The notes under the pieces are model-generated. The model saw nothing but the letters and a program-made list of their open reading frames with translations, made no database searches and was not told the DNA's origin. Shown here one piece after another: positions 1-8,969 of a DNA stretch of 64,000 bases. The stretch's first letter is position 1; the number at the start of each line of letters is the position of its first letter. This stretch comes from Paenibacillus sedimenti (lineage in GTDB: Bacteria; Bacillota; Bacilli; Paenibacillales; NBRC-103111), in contig NZ_JACVVD010000002.1 in NCBI RefSeq assembly GCF_014534655.1, forward strand, positions 800,313-864,312, read 5' to 3'. Both the position numbers and the translations under genes were made by a program.

Positions 1-67
1 TCTTTAATTAGGGTGGTACCGCGAGACAACCTTCTCGTCCCTTTGTGGGGCGTGGAGGTTTTTTTGT
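1..67 (+). promoter_or_regulatory. 3' part of a T-box leader of tyrS (antiterminator and terminator)
   Basis: The T-box core AGGGTGGTACCGCG lies at 10-23. It is followed by a GC-rich hairpin (AACCTTCTCGTCCC against GGGGCGTGGAGGTT) and a run of T to 67. The upstream specifier domain is outside the window. Known of the family: uncharged tRNA pairs with the T-box and prevents termination. The position directly before tyrS implies tRNA-Tyr sensing. Confidence 0.93.
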
Positions 68-112
68 TTTTAGGATTGGATTATTAGGGACTTAGTAGAG
101 GAGGCTCATTTA

Positions 113-1372
113 ATGGTTACATGGGATCAACTGACAAAAGAGCAGCAGGGTGAAGTCGATCGTCAATGGCATATCGTTCGCAGGGGCACTGCACAAATCG
201 TTCCTGAAGAGGCGCTGAAGCAGAAAATTATGAATGCTGTCCATACGGGCCAGCCGTTAAAGGTGAAACTCGGCCTGGATCCATCGGCGCCGGATATTCA
301 TATCGGGCATACGGTCGTACTGCAAAAGCTGCGCCAGTTTCAGGAGCTTGGGCACGAGGTGCAGCTCATTATCGGTGACTTCACAGGAAGGATCGGCGAT
401 CCGACAGGGAAGTCGGAAACGCGCAAACAGCTGACAGAGGAGGATGTGAAGCGAAACGCGGAGACATACCAGAAGCAGTTGTACAAAATTTTAGAGCCAG
501 GCAAAACGAAATTCTACTACAATTCCTCGTGGCTGGGTGAGCTCAAATTCGATGATGTGCTCAAGTTAGCCGGTAAAGTCACTGTTGCCAGGCTACTCGA
601 ACGGGATGATTTTGCTAAAAGGTATGCGGGCAATCTTCCTATCCATTTACACGAATTTTTCTACCCGCTCATGCAGGCCTATGATTCCGTTTCCTTGCAT
701 ACGGATATCGAACTCGGCGGCACGGATCAAACGTTCAACATCTTGATGGGTCGAACATTGCAAGGGGCATATGAGATGAACGACGGGCAAGTTGCTATGT
801 TGATGCCGCTGCTCGAAGGGCTCGACGGTGTGCAGAAGATGAGCAAGAGCTTAGGAAATTACATTGGTATTGATGAGTCGCCGAACGAGATTTACGGCAA
901 GACGATGTCCATTCCTGACAATCTGATGCTAAAATACTTCGAACTCACGACATCCATTGGAAATGATGAGCTCCGGGAATTGGAGCAAGGTCTTCAGGCA
1001 GGAACGGTACATCCCAGGGATGCGAAAATGCGGCTCGCAAAAGAATATGTCCGCATGTTCCACGGAGCTGGGGCAGCTGATGAAGCGGAGCAGCATTTCA
1101 TTGCCGTATTCCAAAAGCGGACATTGCCTGACGAGATCGAAGCTGCTCTACTGCAATCCGAAGAGCTGGAAGACGGAGCGATCTCGATGGTCAAGCTGCT
1201 TGTCACCCTTGGCCTGCAAGTATCCAATGGTGAGGCAAGACGCAGCATTGAGCAAGGCGCTGTCAGAATCAACGAGCAGAAAATTACGGATATCCATGCA
1301 TTAATCGTGCCGCAGAACGGCGATATTGTACAAATCGGCAAACGTAAATTTGTCAAATTAGAGTTGGTTTAG
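113..1372 (+). CDS. tyrS: Tyrosyl-tRNA synthetase
   Basis: This cytoplasmic class I aminoacyl-tRNA synthetase charges tRNA-Tyr with tyrosine. The 419-residue product has the HIGH signature at residues 63-66 (within DIHIGHTVVL), a tyrosine-pocket stretch GGTDQTFNILMGR, the KMSKS loop near residue 242 and a C-terminal S4 RNA-binding domain (about 350-415). The ATG at 113 follows a GAGGAGG site. It stands alone behind the T-box leader, so expression should rise when tRNA-Tyr is uncharged. Bacilli can carry two clades (TyrS and TyrZ); the sequence reads closer to the TyrZ type to me, but that needs a tree. Confidence 0.96.
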   Translation: MVTWDQLTKEQQGEVDRQWHIVRRGTAQIVPEEALKQKIMNAVHTGQPLKVKLGLDPSAPDIHIGHTVVLQKLRQFQELGHEVQLIIGDFTGRIGDPTGKSETRKQLTEEDVKRNAETYQKQLYKILEPGKTKFYYNSSWLGELKFDDVLKLAGKVTVARLLERDDFAKRYAGNLPIHLHEFFYPLMQAYDSVSLHTDIELGGTDQTFNILMGRTLQGAYEMNDGQVAMLMPLLEGLDGVQKMSKSLGNYIGIDESPNEIYGKTMSIPDNLMLKYFELTTSIGNDELRELEQGLQAGTVHPRDAKMRLAKEYVRMFHGAGAADEAEQHFIAVFQKRTLPDEIEAALLQSEELEDGAISMVKLLVTLGLQVSNGEARRSIEQGAVRINEQKITDIHALIVPQNGDIVQIGKRKFVKLELV

Positions 1373-1383
1373 GCATGGGAAAA

Positions 1384-1425
1384 GGACCATTCCTTTAGCA
1401 ATTCTACATTGCTACGGAATGGTCC
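1384..1425. terminator. Hairpin between convergent tyrS and corA
   Basis: A long inverted repeat has outer arms GGACCATTCC/GGAATGGTCC and inner arms TAGCAAT/ATTGCTA. The T-run (TTTT) is on the reverse-strand side, so it fits best as the corA terminator, though tyrS may also use it. Confidence 0.8.
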
Positions 1426-1437
1426 CCAATCGTCCAT

Positions 1438-2376
1438 TTACAACCAACCTTTTTTACGGAAAAATACGTACATCCCGATTCCAAGAAAGGCCATAATCAC
1501 CAGACTTATTGCATCAGCGTGAGGAATATGAAGGAATCCGAGTATATCATCGAAATTCATTCCGAATACCCCGGTGATGAACGTGAGCGGAATAAAGATC
1601 GTCGTCACCGCGGTAAATACGCGCATGATTTCATTTGCCCGGTTAGCGACGCTGGACTGATAAGCTTCTCGCAAGTTGCCCATCAGATCGCGAAGCGTAT
1701 CGAACGTATCGACGATTTTCACCGCATTTTCATAAATATCGCTGAAATATTTTTGCAGCTGATGGTCAATCAGCTTAAGTTCTTTTTTTCCAAGAGTTCC
1801 TATTAAGTCGCGCTGCGGGACGAGCACTTTTTTGAGCCACAGGATTTCGGACCGCAGCCCGATGATCTCATTCAAATGCGTCTTCTTCGTTGCCATAAGA
1901 ATATCTTCTTCCAGCTTCTCAATCTTATCTTCGATACGGTCACCGACCGTTACGTAATTATCGACGACAAGATCGGCCAGATGGTAAAGGAATCGATCGG
2001 GACTGTTCACTTCTTCTTCCCAAAGGAACGGCTTCAATGCACGAAGCTCATTAATCTTTTGCTTGGTAACGGTTATAATTACATGCTTGTTTAGAAAAAT
2101 ATTAAGTGCGCGTAAGAAAATCTCTTCGTCATCAAATCGGATGCTGTTAATAACAATAAAATAGTGCGAATCGTAAATTTCAATCTTAGGACGCTGTTCT
2201 TCCTCGCTCAAGCAATCCTCCACGGCCAGATCATGCAAATGAAACAAGGGCTGAAGAACTTCCAGATCTTCAATCCCCGCGTCAATCCAATAAAAGCCGT
2301 TCTCCGGAGGTGTAAGCGCGACGGTCACATCCTCGATCAAAGTAAATACGCCGTTTTGTACCCATCGTGTTTTCAT
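1438..2376 (-). CDS. corA: CorA-family magnesium (or divalent cation) transporter
   Basis: This is an integral membrane channel for Mg2+ or related divalent cations. The roughly 312-residue product has a long soluble, largely helical N-terminal domain and two C-terminal membrane helices. The family signature GMN is present in GVFGMNFD just after the first helix (FTAVTTIFIPLTFITGVFG), and the short basic C-terminus FFRKKGWL is typical. The ATG at 2376 is preferred to a GTG nine bases upstream because the AAGGGG site then sits 8 bases away. It is monocistronic and convergent with tyrS. Confidence 0.93.
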   Translation of the reverse strand: MKTRWVQNGVFTLIEDVTVALTPPENGFYWIDAGIEDLEVLQPLFHLHDLAVEDCLSEEEQRPKIEIYDSHYFIVINSIRFDDEEIFLRALNIFLNKHVIITVTKQKINELRALKPFLWEEEVNSPDRFLYHLADLVVDNYVTVGDRIEDKIEKLEEDILMATKKTHLNEIIGLRSEILWLKKVLVPQRDLIGTLGKKELKLIDHQLQKYFSDIYENAVKIVDTFDTLRDLMGNLREAYQSSVANRANEIMRVFTAVTTIFIPLTFITGVFGMNFDDILGFLHIPHADAISLVIMAFLGIGMYVFFRKKGWL

Positions 2377-2788
2377 CTGATCCACCCCTTCGAATGGAAC
2401 CAGCCGGTAAATCTCCTATCGTAATCAGGCTACGGATGGATGGAGAACCGACTGTAGTCCCGCCATATAAAATTGTTCACTTACTCTGCAGCTTCTACTC
2501 CTCGGGTCTCCGTCCATACGTATGCCCCCCTTTTCCGTCCGTGTCGAATACTTGTCTAGTATAACCCTTCATTTTACGCGTTTCAAGCCGAAAAGTTTGG
2601 ATTGATGAAGCTATTCCTTTTAAAATAGAGTATGGTAATAAGGCATGTCTGGTTCATGGGTGAAACAACGGTTGCCCAACGTCTCAGGGCGATGTATGAT
2701 CATATTTATTAGGAATGGTTAAATAACTTTACTCATAAGCAAAATTTCTTGTCATATAAATACATATAGGATGGGAGTATGATCCATT
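2377..2788. other. Intergenic region between divergent corA and the XRE regulator
   Basis: About 410 bases. Short frames exist here but none has a convincing start site or protein-like composition. Promoters for both flanking genes must lie here, but I could not assign a consensus pair with confidence. No RNA element was recognised. Confidence 0.5.
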
Positions 2789-3193
2789 ATGTCGGTATTT
2801 AAGAACCGGATCCAAGAACTTCGAATGAAAAAAGGCACTTCTCAAGACGAACTTGCTGCTTTTTTGGGAAGAAAGAGAGCAACCGTGTCCAATTATGAAT
2901 TAGGAAAAACCGAGCCTCAGTACGCGGATCTAGTGAAAATCGCTGATTATTTTAACGTAACTGTTGATTACTTACTAGGCAGACCAGGCGCTGAAAAGCA
3001 TTACTTCGCTTCTAACAGTTCTAGTGCTCTTCCAATAGAAGAGCAGTCCTTGCTTGACCAATTTTTGAAAGATACAGAAGCGTTGCTGCGTGAAAAAGGA
3101 AATTTGGACGAAGATAAATTGGCCTATTCGTTAAAATTTATGGAATTTACATTTTTAGAAGATCTTGAGGAAAGTAAAAGAAGCAAAAAATAG
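2789..3193 (+). CDS. XRE/Cro-family helix-turn-helix regulator
   Basis: A 134-residue DNA-binding protein. The HTH_3 fold covers about residues 4-65: IQELRMKKGTSQDELA, then RATVSNYELGKTEP and the family-typical end FNVTVDYLLGRP. The remaining ~65 residues are acidic and helical (LDQFLKDTEALLREKG) and may mediate dimerisation or partner binding. The layout resembles SinR/ImmR-type repressors. The next gene downstream looks like an ImmA relative, and ImmR-ImmA pairs are a known arrangement. The target genes are unknown. Confidence 0.9.
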   Translation: MSVFKNRIQELRMKKGTSQDELAAFLGRKRATVSNYELGKTEPQYADLVKIADYFNVTVDYLLGRPGAEKHYFASNSSSALPIEEQSLLDQFLKDTEALLREKGNLDEDKLAYSLKFMEFTFLEDLEESKRSKK

Positions 3194-3293
3194 CAGTAAA
3201 ACACCTAAAATTTTCACTTTTCCCATTTTCTTATTTATTTTTCGTGATATAATAATTTCCAGTAATGTCCTATTTTTGAGGGAGTTGATTTGT

Positions 3294-3653
3294 TTGGATC
3301 ATATAGAGGATTTATACAAAGGTATTGGGGAACGATGCCCTTATAAATTAGCCAAACATCAAGGGGTTAAGCTTACGTATCTCGATGATCTTGGTGACAT
3401 CTGTGGACTATACAAACAAACTACACCAGAAAGTTATCGTATTTTTTTGAATGCTAATGTAGATATCGAGATGCAGGAGAATGTGGTTCACTTATTGATT
3501 GAACATCATAATACAGAGCTGAAAGGCATGCAACGCCTTATACTTAAGAAAGACCTGCAAATGCTGCAGCATTTGGGCCAAGAAATTCGCAAAGCCGATA
3601 CTTATATTGCCGACATCTTCCTTCAAGGGTTCCTTGGTATCCATAACAAATAA
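3294..3653 (+). CDS. ImmA/IrrE-like protein lacking the canonical HExxH site
   Basis: Product of about 119 residues from a TTG start at 3294, chosen because a GAGGGAG site sits 9 bases upstream; the longer frame from 3165 overlaps the XRE gene and begins with non-protein-like sequence. The region GVKLTYLDDLGDICGLYK and the following RIFLNANVDIEMQENVVH align by eye with the N-terminal half of ImmA metallopeptidases, just before their HELGH motif. Here that position reads HLLIEHHNTEL, so the usual HExxH is absent. It may be an inactive sensor or a diverged metalloprotein. The assignment rests on eye alignment. Confidence 0.6.
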   Translation: MDHIEDLYKGIGERCPYKLAKHQGVKLTYLDDLGDICGLYKQTTPESYRIFLNANVDIEMQENVVHLLIEHHNTELKGMQRLILKKDLQMLQHLGQEIRKADTYIADIFLQGFLGIHNK

Positions 3654-3665
3654 ATATTTTAATTG

Positions 3666-3709
3666 AAAAAAATGCCCAATCCCTTGATAGCAAGGACCTG
3701 GGCATTTTT
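3666..3709. terminator. Bidirectional terminator
   Basis: Arms AAAAATGCCCA and TGGGCATTTTT with A/T-runs on both sides, between the convergent ImmA-like gene and the 77-residue reverse gene. Confidence 0.85.
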
Positions 3710-3721
3710 GCGTACGAAGAG

Positions 3722-3955
3722 CTATTGCGTAACGACGTTGTTCAAAATTTTCTCTTTCATTGCCATGTAGGTATCAATGATCTCCGAGTCGCCGCATTTT
3801 AACAATTCTTCTTCATTCTCGGCCCCGTAGATATGACTTAGAAGCTGAACAGCCACTTCGGCCTGCGAAAGCGTTGGCTTGGACGTTTCAAGCAACGCGG
3901 AGTATCGATGCAAGGAAGCAAAAGCCGCGAAGCTATCCGATGATTTAACAGACAT
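3722..3955 (-). CDS. Small conserved-looking protein of unknown function (77 aa)
   Basis: The 77-residue product is soluble and mostly helical, with no Cys, no signal peptide and no domain I recognise. The ATG at 3955 follows a GAGG site, and codon use looks normal. It is monocistronic between the terminator at 3666-3709 and a divergent AT-rich region that contains a perfect palindrome (4044-4064). Function is not inferred. Confidence 0.65.
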   Translation of the reverse strand: MSVKSSDSFAAFASLHRYSALLETSKPTLSQAEVAVQLLSHIYGAENEEELLKCGDSEIIDTYMAMKEKILNNVVTQ

Positions 3956-4043
3956 GATATGACCTCATTTCGTTGTTAAGATTAGTATTTAGAATGTTGG
4001 TAATTTTAAACCTGTCTCACCCCGGGTTTTCAAAGAGTATCGT

Positions 4044-4064
4044 AATGATACAATTTGTATCATT
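4044..4064. promoter_or_regulatory. Perfect 10-1-10 palindrome, candidate operator
   Basis: AATGATACAA and TTGTATCATT are exact inverted repeats around one base. They lie about 90-110 bases upstream of the small gene that starts at 3955. Size and symmetry suit a dimeric repressor. The TACAA/TTGTA core resembles sites of MarR-type regulators and the outer part somewhat resembles Fur-type boxes. No assignment is made. Confidence 0.45.
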
Positions 4065-4225
4065 TTATCATATTGCTTATCCAATAGACAACTTTTCCCT
4101 CCTTTTCTAAAGTATACAAGATCATTTGCGAAAAAATCGGCCAACTTCAAGTCATCTTCAAAACAAAAATCGGGCCCCCCTCAGCCATCTTAAACCGGCT
4201 TTCGGGACAGCCCTCACCAAATGAT

Positions 4226-4669
4226 TTAGCGGAAATCTACATCGATTCTTTTTTTGACATCCGGTTTCGTTTTGGGCATGCGGATCTCAAGAACTCCGTT
4301 TTTATAAGTTGCCTTGACACCTTCGGATGCCACGGTAGCCGGCAAACCGATGGAACGTTGAAAATGTCCGACAAAGCGTTCTTGCCTGTACATATTCTGT
4401 TCTTTGACTTCATTGGCTCTGTTGATGCTGCCGCTAATTGAAAGAACATTGTTTTCGATATCTATATTTACATCTTCTTTCTTTTTGAGTCCCGGTATAT
4501 CGCATGTTGCGACGACTTCATTATCCGTTTCATGGACATCGACGCTTAAATTACCAAAAGAATGTCCAAAGCTTGATCTAAAGGCCGGAAGGTCGGTTGT
4601 GAAAAAACGATCAAATTCCCGCCTCATATTTTCGAGATGACGAAACGGTTCATAAGGTACTAAAGGCAT
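4226..4669 (-). CDS. Small heat-shock protein (Hsp20/alpha-crystallin family)
   Basis: This is an ATP-independent holdase chaperone that oligomerises and binds unfolding proteins. The ~147-residue product has a Phe-rich N-terminal arm (EPFRHLENMRREFDRFF), the alpha-crystallin domain (about 45-140, VDVHETDNEVVATCDIPG to GVLEIRMPK) and a short tail. The ATG at 4669 is chosen over the frame's first ATG at 4711 because AGGAGG lies about 11 bases upstream of it. The usual C-terminal IxI motif is not obvious. No CIRCE element was seen upstream. Confidence 0.92.
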   Translation of the reverse strand: MPLVPYEPFRHLENMRREFDRFFTTDLPAFRSSFGHSFGNLSVDVHETDNEVVATCDIPGLKKKEDVNIDIENNVLSISGSINRANEVKEQNMYRQERFVGHFQRSIGLPATVASEGVKATYKNGVLEIRMPKTKPDVKKRIDVDFR

Positions 4670-4741
4670 TTGAATGCTCAACCTCCTGTGATAGTTGTAT
4701 AATTTTAGCAATTTTAGATGAACTCATTTATCATAAATTAT

Positions 4742-4972
4742 TCAAAAATATCTTGATGAAATTTGATATGGCGGAAACGATTCGTTAACCTCCCATGATT
4801 CCACAATACGATGGGCGGTGTGGAAATCGTATCCTCTCCCCATCAAATATGTGATGGCTGCAACCTCGAACATGGAGTGAGTGACCGATGTGTACTTCTT
4901 TTCATGTAAACCATATTGAACGACCGGATAAATGCTTTCGAGCACATAATTTCTTAATGTATGATCTATCAT
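4742..4972 (-). CDS. Small protein of unknown function (76 aa)
   Basis: The 76-residue product is aromatic and His-rich (SIYPVVQYGLHEKKY, GYDFHTAHRIVESWEV). It has no transmembrane segment and no family I recognise. The start at 4972 has a strong AAAGGAAAGGTG site. It lies upstream of, and on the same strand as, hsp20 with 72 bases between, so the two may be cotranscribed. Confidence 0.62.
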   Translation of the reverse strand: MIDHTLRNYVLESIYPVVQYGLHEKKYTSVTHSMFEVAAITYLMGRGYDFHTAHRIVESWEVNESFPPYQISSRYF

Positions 4973-5117
4973 TTTTTCACCTTTCCTTTTACAAATTATT
5001 TTTTGGTGGTCTGGGCATTTACTACAGTTTCATGCTATTCGCCCGGATGCAGGAAGGAACCGGACAATCGCCCAATACTCATCTCAAAAGTGGTCACAGA
5101 TGGGCTTGCCAAATCCC

Positions 5118-5145
5118 TTGACAACAGAGCATTTTATAGTATTAT
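5118..5145 (+). promoter_or_regulatory. Promoter of the met operon
   Basis: TTGACA at 5118-5123 and TATTAT at 5140-5145 with 16 bases between, about 25 bases before the S-box aptamer begins. This is a sigma-A type match. Confidence 0.7.
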
Positions 5146-5170
5146 TAATAACAACTGAATAGGTTTTACT

Positions 5171-5360
5171 TTCTTATCAAGAGTAGGTGGAGGGACTAGC
5201 CCGATGATACCCGGCAACCGACAAACCTTTGAGCTAACAAAGGAATGCACGGTGCTAATTCTTGCGGAAACGCTGTACGAAGCGAATCTGGGAGATAAGA
5301 GTGAGGACATGACTTTGAATTTCTATGACCTTTCTCTGATTCCGGAGAAGGTCATTTTTG
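5171..5360 (+). promoter_or_regulatory. SAM-I (S-box) riboswitch with terminator
   Basis: The aptamer begins CTTATCAAGAGTAGGTGGAG and contains the conserved stretches GGACTAGCCCGATGATACCC, GGCAACC and AATGCACGGTGCTAA. The closing strand GATAAGAG (5294-5301) pairs with the start to form P1. A terminator hairpin follows at 5325-5360 (ATGACCTTTCTC with GAGAAGGTCAT, then TTTT). Known behaviour: SAM binding favours termination. A 60-codon frame across this region is an artefact of the RNA element. Confidence 0.96.
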
Positions 5361-5403
5361 CTTTCACCAACAACCCAAACAAGTGACAAAAGGAGTGAAC
5401 AGG

Positions 5404-6345
5404 ATGCCGATCAAGATTCCTGACAACCTGCCAGCCAAAGAAATATTAAATCAAGAAAACATCTTCACGATGGATGAATCTGTCGCGTATCATCAGGATA
5501 TTCGTCCACTTCGCATTGCTTTGTTAAACTTGATGCCGACGAAAGAGACAACCGAAACACAATTGCTGCGCTTAATCGGCAATACCCCTTTGCAGGTGGA
5601 ATTCGTGCTTCTGCATCCCAAGACTCATACTTCCAAAAACACTTCCGCTGAACATCTGGAATTGTTCTATAAAACGTTTGAAGACATTCAAGACGAGAAG
5701 CTGGATGGCATGATCATCACGGGTGCGCCTGTTGAGCAAATGGAGTTTGAAGATGTGAATTACTGGGAAGAATTGACGCAGATTCTCAACTGGAGCAAGG
5801 AGAATGTCACTTCCACACTGCACATTTGCTGGGCCGCACAAGCTGGCTTGTATCATCATTTCGGCGTACCGAAATATGCGCTGGATAACAAGATGTTCGG
5901 TGTATTCCCTCACACGGTGAACGTGCAGAATACGAAGCTGCTGCGCGGCTTTGACGAAGTTTTCTATGTGCCGCAGTCACGTCACACTGAAGTCCGCCGT
6001 GAAGATATCGAGAGATGTCCGGATTTGGAGATTTTATCCGAATCGGAAGAAGCCGGCGTATATATCGCAGCAACTCGCGATGGCAAGCATATATTCGTTA
6101 CCGGGCATTCGGAGTACGATGCCTGCACGTTGAAATGGGAATATGACCGCGATGTGAATAAAGGGCTCGAAATTGCCGTTCCTAAAAATTATTACCCTAA
6201 CGATGACCCAAGCAGACAGCCTTACAACACTTGGAGAGCGCATGCGAACCTGCTGTTTTCCAACTGGCTGAACTATTACGTGTATCAAGAAACGCCGTTT
6301 GATCTGAACGCCGTCAACAAAAGTCTTGCTAGCGCACAACTGTAA
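5404..6345 (+). CDS. metA: Homoserine O-acetyltransferase, MetA family
   Basis: This enzyme acylates homoserine in the first committed step of methionine synthesis. The 313-residue product starts at the ATG at 5404 (AAAGGAG site). It has the MetA-family nucleophile region [14 protein letters not shown], the GHSEYD His motif and [15 protein letters not shown]. Residue 111 is Glu (in PVEQ), where the E. coli succinyltransferase has Gly. In characterised Bacillus MetA, Glu at this site goes with acetyl-CoA use, so acetyltransferase is the better prediction. First gene of the S-box operon; metI follows 36 bases downstream. Confidence 0.94.
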   Translation: MPIKIPDNLPAKEILNQENIFTMDESVAYHQDIRPLRIALLNLMPTKETTETQLLRLIGNTPLQVEFVLLHPKTHTSKNTSAEHLELFYKTFEDIQDEKLDGMIITGAPVEQMEFEDVNYWEELTQILNWSKENVTSTLHICWAAQAGLYHHFGVPKYALDNKMFGVFPHTVNVQNTKLLRGFDEVFYVPQSRHTEVRREDIERCPDLEILSESEEAGVYIAATRDGKHIFVTGHSEYDACTLKWEYDRDVNKGLEIAVPKNYYPNDDPSRQPYNTWRAHANLLFSNWLNYYVYQETPFDLNAVNKSLASAQL

Positions 6346-6381
6346 ATTGAATCGTACCCCACGAAGGAGGAGCTCTTTGCA

Positions 6382-7548
6382 ATGAAAATCGAAAGTCGTC
6401 TCGCCCAAATCGGATCTCAAAATGAACCTGGTACCGGTGCTGTCAGCTTCCCGGTCTACCAAGCAACCGCCTTCCGCCATCCGAAGCTCGGACAAAGCAC
6501 CGGATTTGATTATGCACGCACCAAAAGTCCGACCCGTAAGGTGCTTGAGGATGCCATTGCTCAGCTTGAATCGGGAGATGCAGGCTTTGCCTGCTCTTCG
6601 GGTATGGCTGCACTGCAAACGATTTTTGCATACTTCAGCCAAGGCGATCACTTGATCGTTTCTTTGGATCTCTATGGCGGGACATACCGTTTACTTGAGA
6701 AAATCATGTCGCGATTCGGCGTGACGGCTACTTATGTGGATACCAACGATCTGGATGGCCTTGAGGCCGCTTGCCAGCCGAATACCAAAGGGCTAATCAT
6801 TGAGACGCCGACGAATCCGCTTATGATGATTACGGATCTCGAGCTTGTCTGTACATGGGCCCGTAAAAAGGGCATCGTGTCGATTGTCGACAACACGCTA
6901 TTGACCCCGTTCCTGCAGCGCCCGATCGAACTTGGCGCAGACATTGTGGTACATAGTGCCACCAAGTATCTCGGTGGCCATAATGACGTGCTCGCCGGCC
7001 TTATCGTAACCAAAGGCAAGGAGCTTTCCGAGCAGATCGCGTTCCTGCATAACTCCATTGGCGCCGTGCTTGGACCGCAGGATAGCTGGCTGCTCATGAG
7101 AGGGATGAAGACACTCGCGCTTCGCATGGAGCGTCATGAGTATAATGCAACGGCCATCGCCAAGTTCTTGCTTGCGCATCCCCTTGTCGATGAAGTGTTC
7201 TACCCGGCATTAGAGAGCCATCCTGGCTATGCCGTACAGAACAAACAATCGAGCGGCAACACCGGCATCTTCTCTTTCAAAGTGAAGGATGCCAGGTTGA
7301 TCGAACCGATTCTGCGTCATATACAGCTGATCGCCTTCGCGGAAAGTCTCGGGGGTGTAGAGTCCTTGATGACCTACCCGGCTGTGCAAACCCACGCGGA
7401 TATTCCTCTGGAAATCCGCCAAAAAGTAGGCGTTGACGATCGCCTGCTGCGTTTCTCGGTAGGTATCGAGCACGTCGACGATCTGATCGCAGATCTGACG
7501 AATGCGTTCAATCTGGCGCAGGCGGAGCTTGAAGGAGGTGCTCTGTAA
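6382..7548 (+). CDS. metI: Cystathionine gamma-synthase / O-acetylhomoserine sulfhydrylase (MetI-like)
   Basis: This PLP enzyme of the Cys/Met metabolism family condenses acetylhomoserine with cysteine (or sulfide). The 388-residue product has SSGMAALQTIF for phosphate binding, the Asp motif SIVDNTLLTP, the PLP lysine in SATKYLGGH (Lys near 194) and the C-terminal SLGGVESL. The start has a strong GAAGGAGGAGC site. The stop codon TAA overlaps the metC start as TAATG, so translation is coupled. Gene order metI-metC matches the Bacillus subtilis pair. Whether cysteine or sulfide is preferred cannot be read from sequence. Confidence 0.92.
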   Translation: MKIESRLAQIGSQNEPGTGAVSFPVYQATAFRHPKLGQSTGFDYARTKSPTRKVLEDAIAQLESGDAGFACSSGMAALQTIFAYFSQGDHLIVSLDLYGGTYRLLEKIMSRFGVTATYVDTNDLDGLEAACQPNTKGLIIETPTNPLMMITDLELVCTWARKKGIVSIVDNTLLTPFLQRPIELGADIVVHSATKYLGGHNDVLAGLIVTKGKELSEQIAFLHNSIGAVLGPQDSWLLMRGMKTLALRMERHEYNATAIAKFLLAHPLVDEVFYPALESHPGYAVQNKQSSGNTGIFSFKVKDARLIEPILRHIQLIAFAESLGGVESLMTYPAVQTHADIPLEIRQKVGVDDRLLRFSVGIEHVDDLIADLTNAFNLAQAELEGGAL

Positions 7549-8720
7549 TGAGCGCATCCAAGGACGATAAACGTAAACCGCACGGCAAGTTTGCTACGAA
7601 GCTTATTCACTTCGGTGCGGAAATCGATGAAGCGACGGGGGCATCCAGCGTGCCCTTGTATCAAGCTTCAACGTTCCATCAAGCGGATCTGGAAGTTTCG
7701 CCTGAGTATGACTACACGCGTTCCGGTAACCCAACGCGCCAAGCGCTGGAGGATTATATTGCTTTGCTGGAAGGCGGCCACCGCGGATTCGCTTTCTCTT
7801 CCGGTATGGCTGCGATATCGTCGGCACTTATGCTGCTTTCCCAGGGCGATCACGTTATTTGTACAGAGGATGTTTACGGTGGCACTTATCGCTTATTGAC
7901 GACGATTATGAATCGGATGGGCGTAGAATCCACTTTCGTCGATATGACGGATATCGAGCAGGTAAAAACAGCGCTGCGTCCTAATACGAAGGCTGTATTT
8001 ATGGAAACGCCGTCCAACCCGACGCTCAGAATTACGGATATCGGCGAGATTACGGCATGGGCTAAAGAGCATGACCTGCTTACCATGCTGGATAACACCT
8101 TCATGACGCCTTATCATCAGCGTCCGATTGAGCTAGGCGTTGATATTGTGCTGCATAGCGCTACGAAGTTTCTTGGCGGTCACAGTGACGTCCTTGCGGG
8201 CTTGGCCGTAACTGCCGACTCAAGCCTGGGACGCCGAATGAAACAAATTCAGAACGGCATGGGCAATGTGCTCGGCATCCAGGATTCATGGCTTCTCATT
8301 CGTGGCATGAAGACGCTCAAAGCACGTATGGAAGTATCGGAGAAAAGCGCTCGCCGACTTGCGCAGTGGCTATCCGAGCAGCCTGATATCGATTATGTCT
8401 ATTACCCGGGACTGCCGAACCACCCGCGCAAAGAGATTCATGAGAAGCAGTCGCTTGGCTACGGTGCGGTTGTTTCCTTTGATGTGGGTTCTGGCGAGAA
8501 AGCAAAGAAGCTCATGAGCAAGGTACGTATTCCGCTGGTCGCAGTGAGCTTGGGTGCTGTGGAAAGCATCTTGTCCTATCCGGCGATGATGTCACATGCT
8601 GCTATGCCGAAAGAGGTGCGTTTACAGCGTGGCATTACAGATGGACTTGTCCGGTATTCGGTGGGGCTTGAGGACATTGAAGACATCATTGAAGATTTGG
8701 AACAAGCGCTTAGGAGCTAA
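7548..8720 (+). CDS. metC: Cystathionine beta-lyase
   Basis: This PLP enzyme cleaves cystathionine to homocysteine, pyruvate and ammonia. The 390-residue product matches the length of Bacillus MetC. It carries SSGMAAISSALMLLSQGDH, the Asp motif TMLDNTFMTP, the PLP lysine in SATKFLGGHSD (about residue 206) and the C-terminal SLGAVESILSYP. It is clearly paralogous to the preceding gene. It is last in the operon, starts inside the metI stop codon and is followed by a terminator at 8762. Confidence 0.92.
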   Translation: MSASKDDKRKPHGKFATKLIHFGAEIDEATGASSVPLYQASTFHQADLEVSPEYDYTRSGNPTRQALEDYIALLEGGHRGFAFSSGMAAISSALMLLSQGDHVICTEDVYGGTYRLLTTIMNRMGVESTFVDMTDIEQVKTALRPNTKAVFMETPSNPTLRITDIGEITAWAKEHDLLTMLDNTFMTPYHQRPIELGVDIVLHSATKFLGGHSDVLAGLAVTADSSLGRRMKQIQNGMGNVLGIQDSWLLIRGMKTLKARMEVSEKSARRLAQWLSEQPDIDYVYYPGLPNHPRKEIHEKQSLGYGAVVSFDVGSGEKAKKLMSKVRIPLVAVSLGAVESILSYPAMMSHAAMPKEVRLQRGITDGLVRYSVGLEDIEDIIEDLEQALRS

Positions 8721-8761
8721 TGAGGAGCCTTGTGCGAATAGAAAGGTCAACAAAGTCAAGT

Positions 8762-8785
8762 AAAGCAGCGGCATGCTGCTTTTTT
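8762..8785 (+). terminator. Terminator of the metA-metI-metC operon
   Basis: AAAGCAGC and GCTGCTTT arms with a five-base loop and a six-T run. Confidence 0.85.
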
Positions 8786-8969
8786 GCCGTTTTCGTGAAT
8801 ATTCGGTTAAGCCCCCTCCAAAATCCAGGGAATTGCCGTGACGGTACGAGACGATTATGTTACGATAGAAACAAGCAGATTCCACCAAAAGTGAAGAAAT
8901 CCTTCGAAGACTATTCCTGTTACTTTTGGGGGAGCCCCCGTAAAATAAACACAAAAGGAGTGAGTAATC

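Noticed and set aside
4160..4220. Possible terminator of hsp20 on the reverse strand.
   Set aside because: GC-rich and followed by a T-run, but the arms do not pair well enough by eye.
5204..5386. 60-codon frame upstream of metA.
   Set aside because: It lies wholly within the S-box aptamer and terminator.
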